From NCBI GenBank assembly GCA_017998755.1, contig JAGOCL010000102.1:1-8243 (forward strand): DNA of 8,243 bases, read 5' to 3'. This stretch comes from Spirochaetota bacterium (lineage in GTDB: Bacteria; Spirochaetota; GWE2-31-10; MWDO01). Below the pieces are notes generated by a model, which did not search any database, was not told the origin of the DNA, and saw nothing but the letters and a program-made list of their open reading frames with translations. Both the position numbers and the translations under genes were made by a program. Shown here one piece after another: positions 1 through 6,521 of this stretch (position 1 is the stretch's first letter; every line of letters starts with the position of its first letter).

Positions 1-1
1 T

Positions 2-127
2 AGTAGCTTTCTTGATCTATTTGGAAATTATTATAGACTTGGTCTCTTATTAGGAATTTTGATTTTGTTCATTATTTTATATATTCCTTTTTTATTACCA
101 AAAATATATATGAGAAATAGAAAATAA
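2..127 (+). CDS. C-terminal end of a membrane protein (partial)
   Basis: An open frame enters from the left edge and ends at TAA 125-127, leaving 41 codons. The residues start SSFLDLFGNYYRLG and continue into a long hydrophobic run rich in Leu, Ile and Phe (about residues 13-32). The end is a short basic tail, KIYMRNRK. This looks like the last transmembrane helix of an inner-membrane protein, perhaps a transporter, with its C-terminus in the cytoplasm by the positive-inside rule. The other two forward frames hit stops early (frame 1 at once, frame 3 near position 50), and an intrinsic terminator follows 10 nt after the stop, which supports this frame. Too little is present to name a family. 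Confidence 0.6.
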   Translation, partial: SSFLDLFGNYYRLGLLLGILILFIILYIPFLLPKIYMRNRK

Positions 128-136
128 AAAATTAAG

Positions 137-159
137 AAAATACGCAGGAGCGTTTTTTT
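137..159 (+). terminator. Rho-independent terminator after the membrane-protein gene
   Basis: A short GC-containing stem, ACGC (142-145) with GCGT (150-153), closes a tetraloop AGGA. It can be extended by AAAA (137-140) pairing with TTTT (155-158) across a T-T mismatch. The right arm runs straight into seven T residues (153-159), and a second run of nine T follows at 163-171. It sits 10 nt after the stop codon of the upstream gene, as expected for an intrinsic terminator. Confidence 0.7.
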
Positions 160-194
160 ATATTTTTTTTTAAATATTACTAGAATAATAATTC

Positions 195-377
195 ATGTCA
201 ACCGCGATCGATTTTATTCATAAAGAATTCACAAATAATAATATTTATGATAGTATGCAAGTTCTTAACGAAAACGTATGTTTGAGAACAGAGTTTTTTT
301 GCAATTTGTTAAAAATAGAGAATAGTTGGGCGAGAGCCGTATATCAGATAGGAGTACAATATTTTGGACAAGGTTAG
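195..377 (+). CDS. Doubtful small ORF overlapping the lepA start, 60 aa
   Basis: An ATG-started frame of 60 codons ends at TAG 375-377, so its last 14 nt overlap lepA. The Shine-Dalgarno site of lepA (351-354) lies within its final codons, the layout seen in translationally coupled pairs. For: the stretch is roughly 31% GC, well above neighbouring intergenic DNA; codon choice (AGA, TTA/TTG, GAA) resembles the neighbours; and the frame stays open for 60 codons in AT-rich DNA. Against: no Shine-Dalgarno sequence precedes the ATG (only AATAATAATTC), the protein is not recognised, and it has no clear domain, signal peptide or membrane segment. It could be a real small protein, a leader peptide for lepA, or an accidental frame in a long 5' leader. 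Confidence 0.3.
   Translation: MSTAIDFIHKEFTNNNIYDSMQVLNENVCLRTEFFCNLLKIENSWARAVYQIGVQYFGQG
349..366 (+). promoter_or_regulatory. Ribosome binding site fixing the lepA TTG start
   Basis: ATAGGAGT contains GGAG at 351-354, nine nucleotides before the TTG at 364-366. No ATG occurs in frame at the expected N-terminus, and the LepA family's N-terminal strand (RNFSIIAHIDHGKST) begins five codons after this TTG. The site therefore decides the start in favour of TTG. Confidence 0.75.
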
Positions 378-2160
378 AAATTTCAGTATAATAGCGCATA
401 TAGATCACGGTAAGTCGACTTTGGCCGACCGTCTCATCGAATTTAGTAAGATTATATCCCAAAGGGAGTATAAGGATCAGATATTAGACAATCTTGATAT
501 CGAAAGAGAGCGAGGAATTACTATAAAAAGCAATGCAGTCAGACTTCCTTATACCGCCAAAGACGGTAAGCTTTATAGTTTGAATCTCATCGATACGCCC
601 GGGCACGTTGATTTTACCTACGAAGTGTCTAGATCTCTCAAAGCGTGCGAAGGCGCGTTATTGCTTATAGATGCGACTCAAGGCGTTGAGGCTCAGACTC
701 TAGCCAATTTATATTTAGCTTTGGAGTTGAATCTTGAGATTATCATAGTTATTAATAAAATAGACCTACCATCGGCAAATGTCGAAGGCGTAAAGAAACA
801 GATAAAAAGCGAGCTTGGGTTAGATCCGAAAAACGCTATATTAGCTTCGGGAAAAGAAGGGATAGGAATTGTCGATATATTTGAAGCTATTGTAAACGTC
901 ATACCTCCTCCGGAGGGAGTAGAGAAAGGGCCTTTAAAATCTTTGATATTCGACAGTCATTACGACGAGTATAGAGGAGTGGTTATTCATACCAGAGTTT
1001 TCGACGGCGAGATAAAAGCCGGGGACGAGATACTTCTTATGCAGACTGGTACGAATTATATTGTAGAGGAGACGGGATATTTTAAACTTAGACTCGATAA
1101 GTCGGAAAAACTGTCGTCGGGAGAAGTAGGTTACGTAATAGCGGGAATAAAAAATATAGCGGACGTTCAAATCGGCGATACTATTACAAACTTGAAAAAT
1201 CCCGCGCCCGAACCGTTAGAGGGATTTAAAGAGATAAAGCCCGTCGTTTTTTCGTCGATATACCCGGTGGCTTCGGACGATTATCAGGACTTAGCCGACG
1301 CGTTATTGAAGTTAAAATTAAACGATTCTTCGCTTATTTATGCAAAAGATTTCTCTTCGGCTCTGGGATTCGGTTTTAGATGCGGGTTTTTAGGTCTACT
1401 TCATCTTGAAGTCGTACAGGAGCGTCTTGAGAGGGAATTTGACGTGTCGTTGATTCTGACCGCTCCTTCGGTTCAGTACAACATTTTTCTAAAATCCGGC
1501 GAGAGCGTTTTGCTTGATAATCCGTTAAATTACCCCGACGAGATGGAAATTGATTATATTGAAGAGCCTTATATAAAGGCGACAATTATTTTGCCTCAAG
1601 AGTATCTCGGCCCGATTATGAATTTGTGTATTGAAAAAAGAGGAACTCAGACAAATTTCAGGTATCTTGACGAGAAAAGGGTAGAACTACAATACGATTT
1701 ACCTTTAGCTGAGATTATTTACGATTTTTACGATAAATTAAAATCTTTGAGCAAGGGATACGCCTCTTTTGATTACGAGATAACCAATATGAAAAGAACG
1801 GATTTGGCTAAAGTCGATATTCTGGTATCGGGCAAACCCGTAGACGCGTTGTCGTTTTTGGTACATAAAGAAAGCGCAAGAAACAGATCAAAAAAGATTT
1901 GCGAGAAATTAACGGAGCATATTCCGAGACAACAATTTAAGATTCCTATACAGGCGGCTATCGGAAATAATGTTATCGCGAGAGAAAATATAAACGCTTA
2001 TAGAAAGGACGTAATATCGAAATGTTACGGCGGGGATATTTCTCGAAAAAGAAAGTTGTTGGAACGACAGAAAGAGGGGAAGAAAAGAATGAAAATGGTC
2101 GGGAATGTCGAGATACCTCAATCGGCTTTTCTTGCGATTTTGAAAACCGACGATAATTGA
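364..2160 (+). CDS. lepA: Elongation factor 4 (LepA), ribosome-associated GTPase
   Basis: This encodes a complete 598-residue LepA/EF4, close to the family's usual 595-600. EF4 is a translational GTPase that binds the ribosome and affects elongation or initiation and 30S biogenesis; it acts in the cytoplasm and at the membrane. The G domain is intact: P-loop AHIDHGKST (11-19), switch I GITIKS with Thr53, DTPGHVDF (77-84) with the catalytic His81, NKID (131-134), and a G5 loop SGKEGIG (162-168) where SAK is more usual. An EF-Tu-like beta-barrel domain (about 190-280) and EF-G-like domains III and V follow. The LepA-specific C-terminal domain ends with KKRMKMVGNVEIPQSAFLAIL. Full length and this C-terminus separate it from EF-G, TypA and tetracycline-protection proteins. 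The start is TTG with a well-spaced GGAG. Signal peptidase lepB, a common neighbour elsewhere, is not in the window. Confidence 0.97.
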   Translation: MDKVRNFSIIAHIDHGKSTLADRLIEFSKIISQREYKDQILDNLDIERERGITIKSNAVRLPYTAKDGKLYSLNLIDTPGHVDFTYEVSRSLKACEGALLLIDATQGVEAQTLANLYLALELNLEIIIVINKIDLPSANVEGVKKQIKSELGLDPKNAILASGKEGIGIVDIFEAIVNVIPPPEGVEKGPLKSLIFDSHYDEYRGVVIHTRVFDGEIKAGDEILLMQTGTNYIVEETGYFKLRLDKSEKLSSGEVGYVIAGIKNIADVQIGDTITNLKNPAPEPLEGFKEIKPVVFSSIYPVASDDYQDLADALLKLKLNDSSLIYAKDFSSALGFGFRCGFLGLLHLEVVQERLEREFDVSLILTAPSVQYNIFLKSGESVLLDNPLNYPDEMEIDYIEEPYIKATIILPQEYLGPIMNLCIEKRGTQTNFRYLDEKRVELQYDLPLAEIIYDFYDKLKSLSKGYASFDYEITNMKRTDLAKVDILVSGKPVDALSFLVHKESARNRSKKICEKLTEHIPRQQFKIPIQAAIGNNVIARENINAYRKDVISKCYGGDISRKRKLLERQKEGKKRMKMVGNVEIPQSAFLAILKTDDN

Positions 2161-2165
2161 TAAAA

Positions 2166-2192
2166 ATAATTTTCAATTTTTATTGAAATTAT
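2166..2192 (+). terminator. AT-only hairpin after lepA, possible weak terminator
   Basis: TTTCAAT (2171-2177) and ATTGAAA (2182-2188) form a seven-pair stem around a TTTT loop. The stem extends by four A-T pairs (2166-2169 with 2189-2192) past a one-base bulge. There is little GC and no clean T run after it, so terminator strength is doubtful. Its right arm contains the -35 box of the tRNA promoter. Confidence 0.3.
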
Positions 2193-2210
2193 ATAAAAAA
2201 AAGTTATAAT
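2183..2210 (+). promoter_or_regulatory. Sigma70-type promoter for tRNA-Pro
   Basis: TTGAAA (2183-2188) matches the -35 consensus at five of six bases. The -10 box TATAAT (2205-2210) is perfect, with a 16-bp A-rich spacer. Transcription would start near 2217, about 11 nt before the mature tRNA 5' end, giving a short leader for RNase P to remove. It probably also serves carB downstream. Confidence 0.75.
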
Positions 2211-2227
2211 GGCAAAGTTGTTTTTTA

Positions 2228-2301
2228 CGGGGCATAGCGCAGCCTGGTAGCGCGTTCGGTTCGGGACCGAGAGGCCGGAGGTTCGAATCCTCTTGCCCCG
2301 A
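2228..2301 (+). tRNA. tRNA-Pro (anticodon CGG)
   Basis: The 74-nt cloverleaf folds completely. The acceptor stem CGGGGCA pairs with TGCCCCG (2294-2300), with discriminator A2301. The D stem GCGC (2237-2240) pairs with GCGC (2250-2253). The anticodon stem 2255-2259/2267-2271 has an outer T-G wobble and encloses loop TTCGGGA. The five-nt variable loop is AGGCC, and the T arm is GGAGG-TTCGAAT-CCTCT. The anticodon at 2262-2264 is CGG, reading CCG, followed by G37 as in proline tRNAs. CCG is a common Pro codon in the neighbouring genes, so the tRNA fits local codon use. The CCA tail is not encoded. The gene lies between lepA and carB with its own promoter. Confidence 0.95.
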
Positions 2302-2309
2302 TTTTTTTT
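2277..2309 (+). terminator. T run directly after tRNA-Pro, possible intrinsic terminator
   Basis: The tRNA discriminator base is followed at once by eight T residues (2302-2309). With the GC-rich T arm and acceptor strand acting as upstream structure, this could end transcription at the tRNA. If it were fully efficient, carB would have no obvious promoter, so partial read-through is the likelier reading. Confidence 0.35.
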
Positions 2310-2335
2310 ATCCGCAACAATTTGGAGTTTATCGG

Positions 2336-5300
2336 ATGCCATTATATAAAGATATTAAAAAAGTGCTGGTTATCGGTTCGGGACCGATTGTAATAGGACA
2401 GGCGGCGGAGTTTGACTACGCCGGCACCCAAGCTTGCAAGTCTCTTAGAGAAGAAGGGCTTGAAGTAGTTCTTGTTAATTCCAATCCGGCTACAATAATG
2501 ACCGATCTAAATATGGCGGATAAGGTCTACCTTGAGCCGTTGACAATCGATTCGGTAGAAAGGATCATCGCCAAAGAGAAGCCCGACGGATTATTGCCGA
2601 CGCTTGGCGGACAGACCGGATTAAATCTTGCCGTTGAACTTAGCGAAAACGGCGCCCTCGAGAAATACAACGTTAAACTTTTAGGAACTCCTTTAACGGC
2701 GATTAAAAAAGCTGAAGACAGAGAGTTGTTTAAAAATCTGATGATAGAAATCAAAGAACCTATTCCTCCAAGCGCAATTGTAAATTCTATAAAAGGCGCC
2801 GTCGATTTTGCCGAGGAGATCGGATATCCCGTCATAGTAAGACCGGCTTATACGATGGGAGGACTAGGCGGCGGTATAGCCGATAATAAAGAAGAGCTTA
2901 TTAATATCTCAATGAAAGGTATAAAAAATTCCAGAATAGGTCAGTTGTTAATCGAAAAATCGGTAGCCGGATGGAAAGAGATAGAGTACGAGGTCATGAG
3001 AGATTCTAACGACGCTTGTATTACTATTTGTAGTATGGAAAACATCGACCCTGTCGGTATTCATACGGGAGATAGTATAGTAGTCGCTCCGTGTCAGACT
3101 CTAGCGGATAGAGAATATCAAATGTTGCGAACGGCTTCGCTGAAGATCATTAGAGCTTTGGGTATAGAAGGGGGGTGCAACATACAATTTGCGCTTGATC
3201 CTTACTCTTTTGAATATATAGTTATAGAGGTAAATCCCAGAGTGTCTCGTTCTTCCGCATTGGCGTCTAAGGCGACGGGATATCCGATAGCTAAAGTGGC
3301 TTCAAAAATTGCGGTGGGATTACGACTCGACGAGATAGAAAATTCGGTAACTAAGAAAACTCTGGCAAGTTTTGAACCTACGATAGATTACGTTGTAACA
3401 AAAGTTCCTCGGTGGCCTTTTGATAAATTTGTTTCGGCAGATAGAAGTCTCGGAACGCAGATGAAAGCGACCGGCGAGGTTATGGCTATTGATAGAACGC
3501 TGGAAGGTTCTTTAATGAAGGCCGTCAGATCGCTTGAGATACGCGTCGACGGACCGTACTTAAAGTCTATAGCCGATTGGGACGACGCAAAGTTAGTCGA
3601 GTATCTCAAACTTGTCGACGATAGAAGAATGTTTGTTATATTTGAGCTCCTTAGAAGAGGATATCCGATTGGTAAGATAGCAAGCGATACCAAAATAGAT
3701 ATATTTTTTCTCAAGAAATTTGAAAATATTATACTTCTTGAAAAAGAAATTAAAAACTATTTCACTAAAGAGATGGTTTTATCGGGTAAAAAACCGGAAG
3801 AGAAAGTTATAGTATTTTTAAAGAAAATAAAAGAGAGAGGCTTCGCTGATACGTATATTGCAAGAATGATAGGTACGACGCATCTTGAGTTTAGAGCTTT
3901 CAGGAAGCTGTGCGGAGTAATACCCGTCTACAAAATGGTAGACACCTGCGCCGCCGAATTTGAAGCTCAGACTCCTTATTATTATTCGACATACGAGGAA
4001 GAAGACGAAGTAGTTGTTAACGACAAAAGGAAGATATTAGTTTTGGGGTCGGGGCCGATAAGAATTGGCCAGGGGATAGAGTTTGATTATTGTTCCGTAC
4101 ATTCCGTATGGGGACTTGACGAAGAGGGAATCGAGTCGATCATTATTAATAATAATCCCGAAACGGTATCGACAGATTTTGACACGTCGGACAAACTGTA
4201 TTTTGAGCCTCTAAATATCGAAGATATTTTAAACGTTATAGATAAAGAAAATCCCGAGGGGGTTATCGTTCAATTTGGAGGTCAAACGGCGATAAATTTA
4301 GTTAAACCGCTAAGCGACGCCGGTATAAAAATATTAGGGACTTCTATAGATAGTATTGATATAGCGGAAGATAGAAAGAGATTTAACGACTTGATACATT
4401 CTCTAGGCGTTTTGCAACCGGAAGGGAAAAGCGTTGTTTCTTTCGACGAAGCTCTTGGAGTGGCGAATAGATTAGGTTATCCGTTGTTAGTCAGACCGTC
4501 GTATGTAATAGGCGGTCACGCTATGGAGATAGTTAATAACGACGACGATCTTTTCCAATATATGCGGTTTGCCACAGACATTAGTCCCGAACATCCCGTT
4601 TTAGTGGATAGATATATTCTTGGGAAAGAAGCTGAAGTCGACGTTATTTGCGACGGAGAGGACGTATTTATTCCGGGGATTTTCGAACAAATCGAGCGGG
4701 CCGGAGTCCATTCGGGCGATTCTATGGCGGTATTTCCCCCTTTCAATCTTACCGAAGACGAAAAAAATACTATTGTGAAAAATACGATTGCGATAGGACG
4801 CGCGTTAAAAGTCGTGGGTCTAATGAATATACAATATGTTCTTAAAGGGGGCAAGGTCTATTGTATAGAAGTTAATCCGCGGGCTAGTCGAACCGTTCCG
4901 ATTATCAGTAAAGTAACCGGCGTAGAGATGGTTAATATAGCTACTAGGATTATGACCGGGAAAAAATTAAAAGATTTTGGTTACAAAACCGGTCTTTTGA
5001 CTCCGCCTGATTTTTATACTATTAAAGCTCCGGTGTTCTCTTTTGATAAATTGAAATTAGTCGAGACCAGTTTGGGACCAGAAATGAAATCAACCGGAGA
5101 AGTTTTGGGGCTTGGATTTAAAAAAGTCAACGCGCTTTTTAAAGCTATGAGCGCCTCTGGGATAAATATTCCAAAAGACGGCAACGCTCTTATCTCGATA
5201 GCCAATAGAGATAAAGGAGAGCTTTTTGATTTAGCTCAAAGATTATTGAATCTTGGATACAAACTTTATGGAACGACCGATACGTATAAATTTTTAGCAG

Positions 5301-5605
5301 ACAAAGGGATAGAAATAAAGCCGGCTTACTCGCCCGGCGACGGTATCCCGAATGTTATTGAACTAATGAAAGATAACGTTATAAATTTGATTATAAATAC
5401 GCCGACTAAAGGTAAAAACCCAGGGAAACTTGGATTTAAAATACGAAGGCTTGCCGTCGAACTTCGAACGCCTTGTATTACTTCGTTAGACACGGCTATT
5501 AGCGCTATAACTGTGTTGGAAGAACAAAAAAAGGGTAACGATTTACGCGCTAATTCTTTGAACGATATACTTGATACATATAAAGATAAATCTATTATTT
5601 CTTGA
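2336..5605 (+). CDS. carB: Carbamoyl-phosphate synthase large subunit
   Basis: This is a complete 1089-residue CarB (E. coli about 1073). It makes carbamoyl phosphate from ammonia, bicarbonate and two ATP, feeding pyrimidine and arginine synthesis; glutamine-derived ammonia comes from the small subunit CarA. The two homologous halves are clear: the first starts at VLVIGSGPIVIGQAAEFDYAG, the second near residue 566 with ILVLGSGPIRIGQGIEFDY. The first ATP-grasp domain has Arg129, Arg169 (RPAYTMGG) and the EVNPR motif with Glu298 and Asn300. The second has Arg680, Arg720 (RPSYVIGG) and EVNPR with Glu845 and Asn847. An oligomerisation region lies between the halves. A C-terminal MGS-like allosteric domain (about 948-1070) has GTTDTYKFL from Gly979, suggesting nucleotide control. 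TTTGGAG ends eight nt before the ATG. No frameshift or missing key residue was seen. carA is absent from the window. Confidence 0.97.
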   Translation: MPLYKDIKKVLVIGSGPIVIGQAAEFDYAGTQACKSLREEGLEVVLVNSNPATIMTDLNMADKVYLEPLTIDSVERIIAKEKPDGLLPTLGGQTGLNLAVELSENGALEKYNVKLLGTPLTAIKKAEDRELFKNLMIEIKEPIPPSAIVNSIKGAVDFAEEIGYPVIVRPAYTMGGLGGGIADNKEELINISMKGIKNSRIGQLLIEKSVAGWKEIEYEVMRDSNDACITICSMENIDPVGIHTGDSIVVAPCQTLADREYQMLRTASLKIIRALGIEGGCNIQFALDPYSFEYIVIEVNPRVSRSSALASKATGYPIAKVASKIAVGLRLDEIENSVTKKTLASFEPTIDYVVTKVPRWPFDKFVSADRSLGTQMKATGEVMAIDRTLEGSLMKAVRSLEIRVDGPYLKSIADWDDAKLVEYLKLVDDRRMFVIFELLRRGYPIGKIASDTKIDIFFLKKFENIILLEKEIKNYFTKEMVLSGKKPEEKVIVFLKKIKERGFADTYIARMIGTTHLEFRAFRKLCGVIPVYKMVDTCAAEFEAQTPYYYSTYEEEDEVVVNDKRKILVLGSGPIRIGQGIEFDYCSVHSVWGLDEEGIESIIINNNPETVSTDFDTSDKLYFEPLNIEDILNVIDKENPEGVIVQFGGQTAINLVKPLSDAGIKILGTSIDSIDIAEDRKRFNDLIHSLGVLQPEGKSVVSFDEALGVANRLGYPLLVRPSYVIGGHAMEIVNNDDDLFQYMRFATDISPEHPVLVDRYILGKEAEVDVICDGEDVFIPGIFEQIERAGVHSGDSMAVFPPFNLTEDEKNTIVKNTIAIGRALKVVGLMNIQYVLKGGKVYCIEVNPRASRTVPIISKVTGVEMVNIATRIMTGKKLKDFGYKTGLLTPPDFYTIKAPVFSFDKLKLVETSLGPEMKSTGEVLGLGFKKVNALFKAMSASGINIPKDGNALISIANRDKGELFDLAQRLLNLGYKLYGTTDTYKFLADKGIEIKPAYSPGDGIPNVIELMKDNVINLIINTPTKGKNPGKLGFKIRRLAVELRTPCITSLDTAISAITVLEEQKKGNDLRANSLNDILDTYKDKSIIS

Positions 5606-5665
5606 TGATTAAATACTCGTTTTAAATGTTTTGTTGAGTTTGATAAAATAGGCTTCGAAAACAGT
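5606..5665. other. Short gap between the convergent carB and MBL genes
   Basis: These 60 bp separate two genes that run toward each other. A weak imperfect stem (ACTC near 5613 with GAGT near 5636) is the only structure seen, with no good T run on either strand. No convincing terminator can be called, so the two transcripts may overlap or end by a factor-dependent mechanism. Confidence 0.4.
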
Positions 5666-6493
5666 TTAGATTTCTATTACGTCTTCTTCGCGCGCTCCGG
5701 ATATTGTCATAGATCTTCCCGCTCCGGAGATTTTTTCGGAAATAATATTTTTAAAATTGTCGATTTGATCGTCCGTCCGTTCCGGGTCGTGATGCGTAAA
5801 AAATCCCGTTCGTATTTGCGATTCTATTAACAAATCGCATACGTCTTGTATAGAAGAGTGTCCCCAACCTTTTTTATTTTTCATTTCTAAGTCAAGATAT
5901 TGGGCGTCGTGAGCTAAAATTGTTGAATTTGAACAAAAATCTACAAAATTGTCGTAAGTTTTCTTTTCTTTCATAATATCTATCTCATTGTCTGTCGCAA
6001 ATGTGAATATTTTGTCTTTATTGACTATTTTGATAGCGGAAGATCCGCCCGGGTGTACGTTATCAAAAACTTCGACATACAGATTTGAGTTTATTTCATA
6101 TTTTTTTTCAATTTTGACAAATTTTATATCGCATGGGAGACTGTCAAACTGTATCGGAAAACTTTTACCGGACATCTGTTTGAGTAAATCGGACTTTATA
6201 TCGTCGTAATAGCGAGAGTTTAAAAGAATGTCGATTTTGGCGTCGGGATTGAAAATTTGACTAAAAAAAGGTAAACCTTGAAGATGATCCCAATGCGAGT
6301 GGGAAAAAAACAACAATATTCTGTCGTTGAATTTGGTTCGATTTATTTTTCTTATTCCGGTTCCGGCGTCGATTATAATTCTTTGTCCTTCGTCCGATAC
6401 AAATTCAACGCAACTTGTGTTGCCGCCGTATTTAATCGTATCTATTCCCGGAGCGGGTATCGAGCCTCTTGTACCGTGAAATTTTATTTGCAT
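5666..6493 (-). CDS. Metallo-beta-lactamase-fold hydrolase, phosphodiesterase-like
   Basis: This 275-residue protein belongs to the MBL superfamily branch that opens with an FHGTRGSIPAPG-type N-terminus (related to PF12706 / COG1235 hydrolases such as PhnP). The metal-binding signature HSHWDH spans 65-70 and is preceded by IIIDAGTGIR (39-48). Further likely ligands are His147 (DNVHPGG), Asp168 (ATDNE) and His234/His235 in FFTHHDPERTDDQ; HDAQY (195-199) and GWGHSSIQD are also conserved-looking. There is no signal peptide, so it is probably cytoplasmic. Members hydrolyse phosphodiester or cyclic phosphate bonds, but the substrate cannot be read from sequence. The start matches the family's first beta strand, with a weak GGGA seven or eight nt upstream. 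It lies 28 nt downstream of the HD-GYP gene on the same strand, which suggests co-transcription and possibly a shared nucleotide-signalling role (inference). Confidence 0.88.
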   Translation of the reverse strand: MQIKFHGTRGSIPAPGIDTIKYGGNTSCVEFVSDEGQRIIIDAGTGIRKINRTKFNDRILLFFSHSHWDHLQGLPFFSQIFNPDAKIDILLNSRYYDDIKSDLLKQMSGKSFPIQFDSLPCDIKFVKIEKKYEINSNLYVEVFDNVHPGGSSAIKIVNKDKIFTFATDNEIDIMKEKKTYDNFVDFCSNSTILAHDAQYLDLEMKNKKGWGHSSIQDVCDLLIESQIRTGFFTHHDPERTDDQIDNFKNIISEKISGAGRSMTISGAREEDVIEI

Positions 6494-6510
6494 AAAAACA
6501 TTCCCAAAAT

Positions 6511-6516
6511 ATTATA
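6511..6516 (-). promoter_or_regulatory. Possible -10 box in the HD-GYP/MBL gap
   Basis: On the minus strand the gap reads TATAAT here, 17 nt before the MBL start codon. Any -35 would lie in the end of the HD-GYP coding region and none is clear. The distance to the start codon would give a very short leader. It is probably chance in AT-rich DNA, but an internal promoter cannot be excluded. Confidence 0.15.
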
Positions 6517-6521
6517 AAAGG

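Noticed and set aside
158..186. Possible promoter TTATAT / TAGAAT before the small ORF and lepA
   Set aside because: The -10-like box TAGAAT (181-186) is fair, but the -35 is poor and the DNA is nearly all A and T, so it cannot be told from background.
265..462. Minus-strand frame opposite the lepA start
   Set aside because: It overlaps the lepA GTPase motif region, which is certain coding on the other strand; nothing supports it.
2527..2835. 102-aa minus-strand open frame inside carB
   Set aside because: It lies fully within the intact, strongly conserved carB and its translation looks like antisense of coding codons; no ribosome binding site or recognisable domain.
3388..3714. 108-aa minus-strand open frame inside carB
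   Set aside because: Antisense shadow of carB with no independent start signal or family resemblance.
4516..4854. 112-aa minus-strand open frame inside carB
   Set aside because: The longest shadow frame, but it is embedded in the second ATP-grasp domain of carB and has no supporting signals.
5608..5645. Terminator between carB and the MBL gene
   Set aside because: Only a four-pair imperfect stem with a long loop and no clean T run on either strand.
5988..6517. Plus-strand frames (5988-6209 and 6278-6517) opposite the MBL gene
   Set aside because: Antisense to clear metal-binding motifs of the MBL hydrolase, with no ribosome binding sites.
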